In this document: one piece after another, positions 44,214 to 52,047 of the stretch | Numbering within the stretch: the first letter of the stretch is position 1 | Layout: every line of letters begins with the position of its first letter | From: SCBR16-9 sp964537975 | GTDB lineage: Bacteria; Hydrogenedentota; Hydrogenedentia; Hydrogenedentales; SCBR16-9 | DNA: 64,000 nt | Assembly (NCBI GenBank): GCA_964537975.1 | Contig: CAZIDP010000013.1 | Span: 22,495 to 86,494, forward strand | Direction of reading: 5' to 3' | Translations under genes and position numbers: made by a program | The notes under the pieces: generated by a model | Told to the model about the DNA's origin: nothing | What the model saw: only the letters and a program-made list of their open reading frames with translations | The model's database searches: none

Positions 44214-44565
44214 AAGCCTCTCATTTCTTTATTTTGGAATGATTTTTGTAGAAATTTTACAAAATTAGCGTTATAAAGTAAATTATAGCATATTATAAGG
44301 TAAATCAAGTTTTTTATCAATATTAAAATTTTCCCATGTGGCTTGTTGTCTTCGTGTCACAGCGACCCTGTCTCTGAATTTGTTCATTCACACAAATGCA
44401 CTTTTACAGATCATCAACTTGCATGTTTACAAAAAATAGAAATATGTTTTTAATAATTTCAACACAGGCTCCCATCAACTCCTCTCGCTGTTACCTTCCA
44501 TAAAAATTTTCGGTAATACATAGTAATCAGACAAAGTCATCCTGGTGAAGATTGGAGTTTTTCAC
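44214..44565. other. AT-rich divergent intergenic region with rloA promoter candidate
   Basis: 352 nt between the rloA-like gene (minus) and the Tat-exported phosphatase-like gene (plus). On the minus strand TTGATT (44303-44308) precedes TATAAT (44282-44287) with a 15-bp spacer, and a second TATAAT lies at 44292-44297. The spacer is short for a standard sigma-70 promoter. No ORF with a ribosome binding site was seen in the rest. Confidence 0.35.
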
Positions 44566-45786
44566 ATGTCCAAGCATACGATATCCCGCAGAAACTTTAT
44601 TCGGCAATCAGCTTTGGGGCTGGGTACCTTGAGCTTGGGAACCTTGGGGTTGCATGCCAATGCCTTGGTCCCCTCCGCCTTGGCCCTGGGTAACCCACCA
44701 GAAAGACCACCCTATGATGGGCCCAATGTAATTCTGGTGCGCTTTGGAGGCGGTGTGCGAAGGCAGGAAACGATTGCCGATATCCACCACACCTGGTGTC
44801 CCTATCTGATGCAGGAATTGGTTCCACGAGGGGTATTTTTTCCGAATATGGAAATTGAACAGCTTGATGGGGTGGAAACCAGTCATGGCCAGGGCACATT
44901 GTATTTGCTGACAGGTAAATACGACCAATACAAAGATATCGGAAACCGCTTTCTCGGGCAGCGTTTCGAATCCAAGGTTCCCACCGTATTCGAATACCTG
45001 CGACAGACCTATGATGTCCCGGAACACCAGGCGCTCATTATAAACGGTGAAGACCGTACCGACGAAGAGTTTTATACATTCAGTAATCATCATCTGTTTG
45101 GTGTCCATTATCGATCAACCGTGTTAAGTTTGTACCGATACAAAACGTATTTGCTGAGACGTTCTTTGTTGCTGGAGAATCTGGACTCAGATACCCGCCA
45201 ACAAAAAAAGGACACGCTGGCGAAGATGGAATCGTTGGATTACCGGGTACACCAGGAGCGAAGTCAACCCGAAGCGATCGAAGCCTTCTGGGAAGATTGG
45301 CGTGCACAATATGGTGAGTCTGGCTTGGTGAATCCCAGGGGTGACCGACTCTTGACCGAATTGGCAGTACAAGCTTTACACAAATTGCAACCCCGCTTGA
45401 TGATGATTAACTACAATGACCCGGACTACGTTCACTGGGGGAATCCCGCGCATTATTTCAATGGTATCAGCATCATGGACCAAGGACTTCGCAGGCTTGT
45501 CGCAACGGTTGAGAATTTACCAGATTACCGGGAAAATACTGTGTTCATGATAGTTCCGGATTGTGGCCGCGAAAATAACCGTGCTGTTGCCGTGCCATTC
45601 CAACATCATTTTGGTGGACGATCATCCAGAGAAATCTTTGCTTTGACGTTCGGTACAGGCATAGCCCAAGGTGAAGTGGTAGACCGTGCTGTGCAACAGT
45701 GTGACGTGGCAGGCACCTTGGGGGCAGTAATGGGATTTCAAACTCCCCATGTCGAAGGTGGGGTTCTGGAGGAAATATTCGCATGA
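44566..45786 (+). CDS. Tat-exported alkaline-phosphatase-superfamily (DUF1501/sulfatase-like) protein
   Basis: Periplasmic protein of about 406 residues with a twin-arginine signal (SRRNFIRQSALGLG...). The core looks like the alkaline phosphatase/sulfatase fold: NVILVRFGGGVRRQE at the start, PRGVFFPNMEI, SHGQGTLYLLTG, MINYNDPDYVHWGN, and NTVFMIVPDCGREN...HHFGG with an Asp and His pair near the end, where the family binds metals. Whether it hydrolyses a phosphate or sulfate ester is unknown; typical nucleophile Ser/Cys motif is not evident. GGAG eight nt upstream. The stop overlaps the next membrane-protein gene by 4 nt (ATGA). Confidence 0.75.
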   Translation: MSKHTISRRNFIRQSALGLGTLSLGTLGLHANALVPSALALGNPPERPPYDGPNVILVRFGGGVRRQETIADIHHTWCPYLMQELVPRGVFFPNMEIEQLDGVETSHGQGTLYLLTGKYDQYKDIGNRFLGQRFESKVPTVFEYLRQTYDVPEHQALIINGEDRTDEEFYTFSNHHLFGVHYRSTVLSLYRYKTYLLRRSLLLENLDSDTRQQKKDTLAKMESLDYRVHQERSQPEAIEAFWEDWRAQYGESGLVNPRGDRLLTELAVQALHKLQPRLMMINYNDPDYVHWGNPAHYFNGISIMDQGLRRLVATVENLPDYRENTVFMIVPDCGRENNRAVAVPFQHHFGGRSSREIFALTFGTGIAQGEVVDRAVQQCDVAGTLGAVMGFQTPHVEGGVLEEIFA

Positions 45787-47126
45787 ACATAGATCAAGAT
45801 AACCATTTAGTTGCCTTGGAAACTGCAGAACCATCAGAAGACACCACGACGCCACATTTCTTAAAACGCTTTGTGTCGCGACTGCGTTCTCTTGTGCGTA
45901 CTTTATGGTTTATTCTAGTTGGAGCAGTTTTTTGCCAGGCGCCTGTCGGTGCGGTATTTGCCATGGGCTGGTGTGGGCGTTTTATGCAATACACCTTCTA
46001 TAAAAACTGGTTCAAGCTATCTTCGCCCGATAGTAATCATAAAGCTTTCAAGCCAAGTGTGACTGCAATACCTGATGCCATGCATCATAAAAATCCACCA
46101 CGCTGGTTTCTTCACCATGCACCCATTCAAAAAATACAGATGACCTATCGCAATAAGGGCATCATGTCCATACCCCGTGCAACATTGGTTGCCTTGACCA
46201 ATGGTCTGTATCAGAATTTACGCTGGGGCATGCCTATCCTGCTGCATACCAGCCTGTTGTTGTTGCCTACCATGGCGTTGTGGTGGTTCGCCTGGCGCTA
46301 CGGATGGGACAACTCTTTCAACAAGGGGTATGAACAGGCAGCCCTGGGGCCCGTGATGGGAGTATCGGGTATTTTATGGTTTATGGTAGCTATGTTATAC
46401 ATACCGTTGGCACAAGTGCATTACACCATTTCGCACCATTGGCGTGCTTTTTATGAATTCGGTCATCTGATCAAAATCATTCGACAGTCCCTGTTCGGAA
46501 GCATGTTATTGGCAGTGCTCCATTTTCTAGGAGGAATGATTGTGCTGATCAGTATCGTCGTTCCCGGATTACTCCCGCAAATAAACCCTGCTACAGAAAC
46601 CATGACAGATTCTGAGCTACTGCAATTCTTGTCTAGATTTTTCTTTATCTTTGCGCTGTTTTCTTTCCCGGTTTACATATTGAACCGATGGTATGCCGCA
46701 CGGTTGTATACAAAAAATTTATACAAGGCCATCCAGGCAGGCATTATTGAAGCATCCACGTTGAAAGGGGATGCACGAATAGCTTGGGATAATATACCCT
46801 TGCCCGAGGCTTTTATATTGAAACCAGCAGTTCATGAAATTGTCAGCTTGAATTGGAAGGAAAATACTAAGAAACTTCTGAGAGTACCGCGTCTGGCAGT
46901 ACAAGGCGCGTTCTTGGCTGTTACCTTGCTGGTGTGGTTTGGTATGGCATCGCAGGTTTATGTAGGGCAATTTGTGAATTATCAAAATGCCCGGGGATGG
47001 TTAAATCAGCCCATGATTCAGGCACCTTGGTTTAATTACACGCCACAGCAATTGCGGGAATCAGCCGAGTCAGCGAATAATCAACAGGATTCATCAGGTC
47101 ATATATTAAGTCAGAATACCAATTAG
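45783..47126 (+). CDS. Multi-pass membrane protein coupled to the Tat phosphatase-like gene
   Basis: Protein of 447 residues, no family recognised. It has about six to seven membrane segments: VRTLWFILVGAVFCQAPVGAVFAMGW (one or two), WGMPILLHTSLLLLPTMALWWF, GVSGILWFMVAMLYIPL, LAVLHFLGGMIVLISIVVPGLL, FFFIFALFSFPVYIL and AFLAVTLLVWFGMASQVY. The ATG overlaps the previous stop as ATGA, so production is coupled to the exported phosphatase-like protein, which suggests a shared pathway. The first ~80 residues before the Tyr/Phe-rich stretch are charged. Function open. Confidence 0.75.
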   Translation: MNIDQDNHLVALETAEPSEDTTTPHFLKRFVSRLRSLVRTLWFILVGAVFCQAPVGAVFAMGWCGRFMQYTFYKNWFKLSSPDSNHKAFKPSVTAIPDAMHHKNPPRWFLHHAPIQKIQMTYRNKGIMSIPRATLVALTNGLYQNLRWGMPILLHTSLLLLPTMALWWFAWRYGWDNSFNKGYEQAALGPVMGVSGILWFMVAMLYIPLAQVHYTISHHWRAFYEFGHLIKIIRQSLFGSMLLAVLHFLGGMIVLISIVVPGLLPQINPATETMTDSELLQFLSRFFFIFALFSFPVYILNRWYAARLYTKNLYKAIQAGIIEASTLKGDARIAWDNIPLPEAFILKPAVHEIVSLNWKENTKKLLRVPRLAVQGAFLAVTLLVWFGMASQVYVGQFVNYQNARGWLNQPMIQAPWFNYTPQQLRESAESANNQQDSSGHILSQNTN

Positions 47127-47182
47127 CGTTTTGCGTTATGGTTTTATTGAGATACCAGTCTCGCAGTCTATATTAAATATAA

Positions 47183-47229
47183 AAGCGGCTCTCCGCTCGC
47201 TTTAACATAAGCTTGAAAGAGAACCGCTT
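47183..47229 (-). terminator. Hairpin between convergent genes
   Basis: The stem AAGCGG-TCTC / GAGA-CCGCTT (one mismatch) with a 25-nt loop lies between the membrane protein gene and the beta-helix gene. On the minus strand it is followed by TTTTATATTTAA, a good uridine tract, so it probably ends the beta-helix transcript and may act bidirectionally. Confidence 0.75.
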
Positions 47230-47292
47230 GTTCTAATCATTCAATATTGATTTACATCTATGACAGAGTCAATCTCCAACTTTTGTCCATAC

Positions 47293-49491
47293 TCAGGAGC
47301 GGCGTCTTCTCATCACAGCAAAACCAGATGCTCCCAATGCAGTCATTACCATCACCAAACCCATTGTAGACGTCAACGGTAATTCACCCGTAATTTGCAG
47401 CGTAATAGTTGCTTCTTCGGTGCCGTTATCGGCATTCACAGTTACCTTATAAACACCTGCGTCGTCATCTTGTACATCGGTGAGTATCAGCGTCGGAAAT
47501 TCTTCACCAGGAAGAATTTGTCCGTCTTTACTCCATGATATCGTTACATTACCAATTGCATTATTGATGTTTGCAACGAAAGTAACTGTGGAGCCCAGCC
47601 CGGCAATCTGTGGTCCGGAAAGCGACAATCCCAACATCGGAGCAACATCACTTTCATAGGCTCCGATATCGTTTGCTGTACCCGCAGGTTGAGGACGTGT
47701 ATTGCCCACGATATCCAGTGCCAGGGTAGAATCCACTGCCGCGCCATGTGCTGGTGAATCGGGATTAATCAAACTGCCATCGGCTTCAAGCAGCGGATTT
47801 GCCACAATCGCGTTGTTTACCGCACTGCCACCGGGAAGCCAGGGCTGATAGACCCCTGGGTCTGGGAAGATTGATCCACTCCCCCCAGCGGAGAACAGAA
47901 TGTTGGGAACATTTTGTGGACCTTGCCACAAGGGGTCTGTGCCATTGGCAGCTCGTGAAGCTGTATTGCTGGTGTCAATTATTGTACCATCTGCAAATAT
48001 ACGATACGTTGCATTGGTGATGTCGATAGCAATGTTGGCAGTAGCCTGATTGAAGGTACTGTGCCGCAAATACACTTGCCCCGGAGCGGGATCACCAGTA
48101 ATAGCCTCGGGGACATTGGCGGTTGTCTGCTGAAATGCCAGGACAGCTCCCTGGCCTGTTTCACCTGTAAATACCGAATTTTCAACCAGCACTGCGTACG
48201 CAAATTCTGATGGCGCTGGCTGTCCATCTTCCATTGGTATCAGGTTGAACACACCACTACCATCCAGAAATTCACAACGCACAATACGCAATTCAGCATG
48301 CTGCGTCATTGGACCGATAAACGCAGAATCCATAAATGTGGTGGTACCCCCTTTTTGCTCCATACGCATATCGACAAGTATTAAATCACCTTTGGTACGG
48401 AATGGTTGTACCGTACCACCGGTCATCATGGGGGTAAAGTCAGACTTTTCACCTCCAAGTAGCGGGCTGCCTTCATCATCGCTGCCCCAGAATTCCAGTC
48501 GTGAGTGATTATCAACGGCAAATGCCACATCACCCAAACCGGATACAAAAACTGGGCGCACAAAACGAACTGTTGCCAGACTATTGCCAGCCCCAATTGC
48601 CAGGAAACGTGTATTACCAGAACCCAGTTCACAATCCCATAAACTGATTTCCGGTCGTGGCGTGTTCGTACCCCAGAATCGTATACCTGGTGCTGAAGCA
48701 CCGGTGGCTTCAGTGATAATTGAGTCATTGACCGTTACATCAACGCTACCGCCATCATTGATACCTATACGCGTAAATGGCGCAGCAACTTGTGAAAAAT
48801 CACAATTGGTAACGATTACATGACATATCTCATTTGTCATAGCCGAACCCGGGCGCAGTACGGTGTCTGTGCCACTTGCTGCATCCGGGTCTCCACCTCG
48901 AAAAACAACATTATCCAGTATATGAGGTTGGTCCGCATTGGCCGAATTATTAAACAATGCAAAAGCATTACCCGTGCTTCCATTGCCGGTGGTCGGACGC
49001 TCCAGAACCACATTTATAAGCACCCAATTCTGTCTTCCACCTGTCACCGCACCAGTATTGATGATTGGGAGCGCCGTAGCAGCATTTCGGATGACAATTG
49101 GATTCTCTGGTGAATTGCCCGTTACGGTTGCCCTGGCATTAAAGGGCATATCATCATTCGAATTGTTCACACTGGTAAGCCGTAACACCTGTCCGACACC
49201 ACTGGTTTTTTCAATGGTGATCGTACCCGTCTGGTTCGTGTGGGGGCGGATTATTATCGACTCATTGATTGGAATAAAATCACCTGTTTCATAATAGGTG
49301 TCCAGCAATTCCAGAATATCTTCACCTGGATTCGCATTAGCCGCAGCAACCGCAGAGGGCAGATCGGTGTAATCTCCTCCGGCGCCAACGGTAAACACAT
49401 CGGCAGATGCGTCTCCCGACAAAGTAAGGAATAGCAAGCATGTTGCAGCTATAAACGCCCTGTAACCCGTGTTTTTTCTTTCCTGTCGCAT
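47293..49491 (-). CDS. Secreted parallel-beta-helix protein with Ig-like domain and C-terminal sorting tail
   Basis: Surface or secreted protein of 732 residues. A signal peptide (about 12-31) ends near GDASAD. VFTVGAGGDYTDLPSAVAAA opens a right-handed beta-helix seen in pectate-lyase-like adhesins and polysaccharide enzymes; strand repeats continue to about residue 560, e.g. VLRLTSVNN and IVIRNAATALPII. An Ig-like domain (ITISWSKDGQILPGEEFPTL-type) covers about 615-700. The tail LPLTSTMGLVMVMTALGASG..RRRRS is a hydrophobic helix with basic end like sorting signals; no PEP motif. GGAGGAG about 9 nt before this ATG; the frame is open 66 nt earlier. No catalytic motif is obvious. The exosortase link is inference. 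Confidence 0.8.
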   Translation of the reverse strand: MRQERKNTGYRAFIAATCLLFLTLSGDASADVFTVGAGGDYTDLPSAVAAANANPGEDILELLDTYYETGDFIPINESIIIRPHTNQTGTITIEKTSGVGQVLRLTSVNNSNDDMPFNARATVTGNSPENPIVIRNAATALPIINTGAVTGGRQNWVLINVVLERPTTGNGSTGNAFALFNNSANADQPHILDNVVFRGGDPDAASGTDTVLRPGSAMTNEICHVIVTNCDFSQVAAPFTRIGINDGGSVDVTVNDSIITEATGASAPGIRFWGTNTPRPEISLWDCELGSGNTRFLAIGAGNSLATVRFVRPVFVSGLGDVAFAVDNHSRLEFWGSDDEGSPLLGGEKSDFTPMMTGGTVQPFRTKGDLILVDMRMEQKGGTTTFMDSAFIGPMTQHAELRIVRCEFLDGSGVFNLIPMEDGQPAPSEFAYAVLVENSVFTGETGQGAVLAFQQTTANVPEAITGDPAPGQVYLRHSTFNQATANIAIDITNATYRIFADGTIIDTSNTASRAANGTDPLWQGPQNVPNILFSAGGSGSIFPDPGVYQPWLPGGSAVNNAIVANPLLEADGSLINPDSPAHGAAVDSTLALDIVGNTRPQPAGTANDIGAYESDVAPMLGLSLSGPQIAGLGSTVTFVANINNAIGNVTISWSKDGQILPGEEFPTLILTDVQDDDAGVYKVTVNADNGTEEATITLQITGELPLTSTMGLVMVMTALGASGFAVMRRRRS

Positions 49492-49655
49492 ATTTAATAT
49501 CTCCTCCATCAATGTTTTCGGTGCAGACTGCCACAATAGTAGTTTTACAAAAAGCACTTAGTACCAAGTAGTTAAAATTTAAACTATTAAATAATAGATA
49601 GTAAAAGTCTGAGTAACATTACTTTAAACAAGGGTGATACTTCACACCATAAATT

Positions 49656-49856
49656 TTACTGCTGGACATTGGGAGCCATTGGCACCATACCCTGCATCTG
49701 TCCATCCATCATTTGCATCATTTGCTGTTGCATCATCATCTCTTCAGGGGTAATTTCAATAACAACTTCATTGCCCCCTGGCGAAAAGATCAATCGGGAA
49801 ATTACAAATGCAACGATAGCGATTATGGCGAATATACCTATAGTTTTTTTATTCAC
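49656..49856 (-). CDS. Small membrane protein with Met/Gln-rich tail
   Basis: 66-residue protein. Residues about 6-26 form one TM helix (IGIFAIIAIVAFVISRLIF), followed by a short spacer and a C-terminal ~28-residue tract in which about ten residues are Met and many are Gln (EEMMMQQQMMQMMDGQM...). Such Met-rich tails bind copper(I) in periplasmic proteins, but they can also be simple low-complexity regions. The start is GTG; AAGGAG lies 12 nt upstream, and an ATG in another frame between them gives a four-codon ORF whose stop overlaps the GTG. It is the gene after the pseudopilin on this strand. No homologue recognised. Confidence 0.62.
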   Translation of the reverse strand: MNKKTIGIFAIIAIVAFVISRLIFSPGGNEVVIEITPEEMMMQQQMMQMMDGQMQGMVPMAPNVQQ

Positions 49857-49898
49857 GGCGTTTTCATACTCCTTTATTTATGGTTGTTGACAAACATA

Positions 49899-49929
49899 TG
49901 CGGACATCGGACTGAATCCAACATCCGCA
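49899..49929 (-). terminator. Hairpin after the pseudopilin gene
   Basis: TGCGGA / TCCGCA with an inner paired stretch (TTGGA/TCCGA, one G-U) lies about 71 nt past the pilin stop; the minus-strand tail is TATGTTTGT, only weakly T-rich. A plausible terminator or processing site before the small Met-rich gene. Confidence 0.4.
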
Positions 49930-50000
49930 CCTTTTCCGATTGTTTGCATACTATCAACTACACCATTCAACTATCTCGGAAACCGGTTAAGCGGTTAATA

Positions 50001-51095
50001 TCAACCAGCACCACCAAAGCGGGATGTCCACCAACGCATCTGGCTGTTCAGGTTCATGTGTTCATTGGGTGGACTTTGAAGAGGAGGTTTGCTTTGATAA
50101 CGTACAAATTCCACATGGCCGTCCATGTAGAGCACATTACACCCGCCGGGAATGTGGTTAAAGACCATGGTGCCCGTGCTCTCACCCCAGTTGTCCGCTT
50201 CATGCGATTGAATACCCCAGGCATCCCACATGATGAAAAGCTGGCTCTGTGCCTGGGCTGCTGCCCCCGGATTGTTGATGTCGGTAATGAAGAATCGTTC
50301 AATACCTTCTTTTAACAAGGGATAAGACGATGGTAGAGGGCTGCCATCGTCATCCATCCACCCCCAGGATTGCGGGTGACCCACCAACTGTGTCGGACCC
50401 ATATCTATCTGACCGACTCCTGCCCACTTCCAGATGGCAATCCAGTTCGGTGCTCCGGTAGCTGCTATGTTGGCTGCGCCGTGGCGTTCGATAAAATGCG
50501 CTTCAGTTTCTTCAGGTGCATTCACCCATAACCAGGCACTGCCCTGATAACCAAACACCGTGTCTAACCACTGTGAGCCAGTGCGTGTTGCGTAGGGGTT
50601 ATAAATGTAAGAGTAGGGATGTGACAGCAAGGTATGCCGCGCTCCATTGGCGACAGCAGTCAACGCAGGATTACCATTATCAGATATGGCATTCACCGCA
50701 TCGGCTAGGTCTTGTCCTTCCAGCCCTGGTATGTTGGCATAACCAGACCACCAATGTTGTGTGTTGAATTCACCGGCACGGTTGTCAGAAGGACATATGG
50801 CAATTGCCGGATCATTCCAGTAATCCGGATACAATTGCGCACTGTTCACTCCTTGGAGTAACAGCATGTGACCAATGCCCCATTGTGCCTTGGTCGGAAA
50901 ACTCCCAGCACGGTTTTCACCACTGTACATCTTGAAAATAAGTCCCCACTGCTTCAAGTTATTCGCACAGGAAGCCCTGCGTGCAGCCTCACGTGCCCGG
51001 GCAAGTGCTGGTAATAAAATGGCTGCCAGAATGCCTATAATGGCGATGACAACCAACAGCTCAATCAATGTAAAACCACGCTTCTTGTTTTTCAT
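50001..51095 (-). CDS. Type II secretion/type IV pilin-like pseudopilin
   Basis: Prepilin of 364 residues. The short basic leader NKKRG is cut before FTLIELLVVIAIIGILAAILLPAL, the classic N-methylated helix with Glu5. It continues with ARAREAARRASCANNLKQWG. The C-terminal globular part ends with a motif close to the H-X9-DG signature (FNHIPGGCNVLYMDGHVEF, one residue longer), as in large pseudopilins of Planctomycetes and related phyla. Two such proteins per genome are common in those groups, but here it stands alone. GGAG precedes the ATG. Function in a secretion or pilus machine is inferred. Confidence 0.9.
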   Translation of the reverse strand: MKNKKRGFTLIELLVVIAIIGILAAILLPALARAREAARRASCANNLKQWGLIFKMYSGENRAGSFPTKAQWGIGHMLLLQGVNSAQLYPDYWNDPAIAICPSDNRAGEFNTQHWWSGYANIPGLEGQDLADAVNAISDNGNPALTAVANGARHTLLSHPYSYIYNPYATRTGSQWLDTVFGYQGSAWLWVNAPEETEAHFIERHGAANIAATGAPNWIAIWKWAGVGQIDMGPTQLVGHPQSWGWMDDDGSPLPSSYPLLKEGIERFFITDINNPGAAAQAQSQLFIMWDAWGIQSHEADNWGESTGTMVFNHIPGGCNVLYMDGHVEFVRYQSKPPLQSPPNEHMNLNSQMRWWTSRFGGAG

Positions 51096-51471
51096 GATGC
51101 TAGTTCTCCATTTTTTAAAAAAACTAATAAATTAAAACTAATTATATTATATATGCAAAATACAAAATTAACGCTGAATTTCCCGGCCAATTCATTGAAT
51201 TTAAATACACACCGATCAGATAATCCAGTGTAGTAGTTTTGGAATATTCCTTGTTAAATTCGACAAAGAAAGTATTTTTTAACGTGTATACTTGAAATTA
51301 ATAACAAGTAAATACATAAATTAAAATAAATTGCTTCCAAAATCATAACTAATATATAAATTCACAACTAACAGTAACCATATTTTCTATCTGCCTCATC
51401 AGGTCGTATTTATGGCTGAAAAAACGGTATGATATGGTGTATTCATTAATGCGGAGCGAGGAAGGGACAAC
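51096..51471. other. AT-rich divergent intergenic region
   Basis: 376 nt separating the pseudopilin (minus) from lutC (plus), strongly AT-rich and without a supported ORF. Both promoters should lie here. I saw no convincing operator for a LutR-type regulator. Confidence 0.4.
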
Positions 51472-52047
51472 ATGGCAACAGCGACAGATATTGAAACTTT
51501 TCAAACAGTTTTTGCGGCGCTGGCAGGTCAGGCACATTATGCAGCTACAAGAGATGATGTCAATTCAATCCTGGAAGCCATATTAGAAAAGGAAAAGCCC
51601 GCAACTGTAGCGTTAGCGGCATTGTCTGACGAGTTGACGGCACAGATTACAGCACTATGTGCCGAAAAGAACATCTCCGTTTTAAAACCTCCATATCAAT
51701 CCTCTGAATTGCCCAGCCTGATTGATACTGTTGATATCGGTATCACTGGTTGTGCCTTTGGTATTGCGGAGACTGGAACACTTGCTGAAGTAGCTTTGGA
51801 TGATGCCATACGTTTGGTGTCTTCACTGCCACGAACACATATCGGAATACTGCATACTACCGACCTTGTTGGAACTTTACTGGAGTCATCCACTGCGCTA
51901 CGGCGCATCTTTGATGAACATCCCGCAGGCATTGCGGTCAGTTATCTTTCCGGTCCCAGTCGAACAGGTGACATTGAAATGAAATTGACGCTTGGTGTGC
52001 ATGGCCCTGAAACAGCTTATGCCCTATTATTGGGAGAATCATCATGA
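51472..52047 (+). CDS. lutC: LUD-domain lactate utilisation protein C
   Basis: Cytoplasmic protein of 191 residues of the LutC/YkgG family that together with LutA/LutB oxidises L-lactate to pyruvate. The LUD domain has VDIGITGCAFGIAETGTLAEVA and SLPRTHIGIL and the C-terminal YLSGPSRTGDIEMKLTLGVHGP, all typical. GAAGGGA precedes the ATG. The stop overlaps the next gene as ATGA, so the pair is coupled. There is no lactate permease beside it. Confidence 0.92.
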   Translation: MATATDIETFQTVFAALAGQAHYAATRDDVNSILEAILEKEKPATVALAALSDELTAQITALCAEKNISVLKPPYQSSELPSLIDTVDIGITGCAFGIAETGTLAEVALDDAIRLVSSLPRTHIGILHTTDLVGTLLESSTALRRIFDEHPAGIAVSYLSGPSRTGDIEMKLTLGVHGPETAYALLLGESS

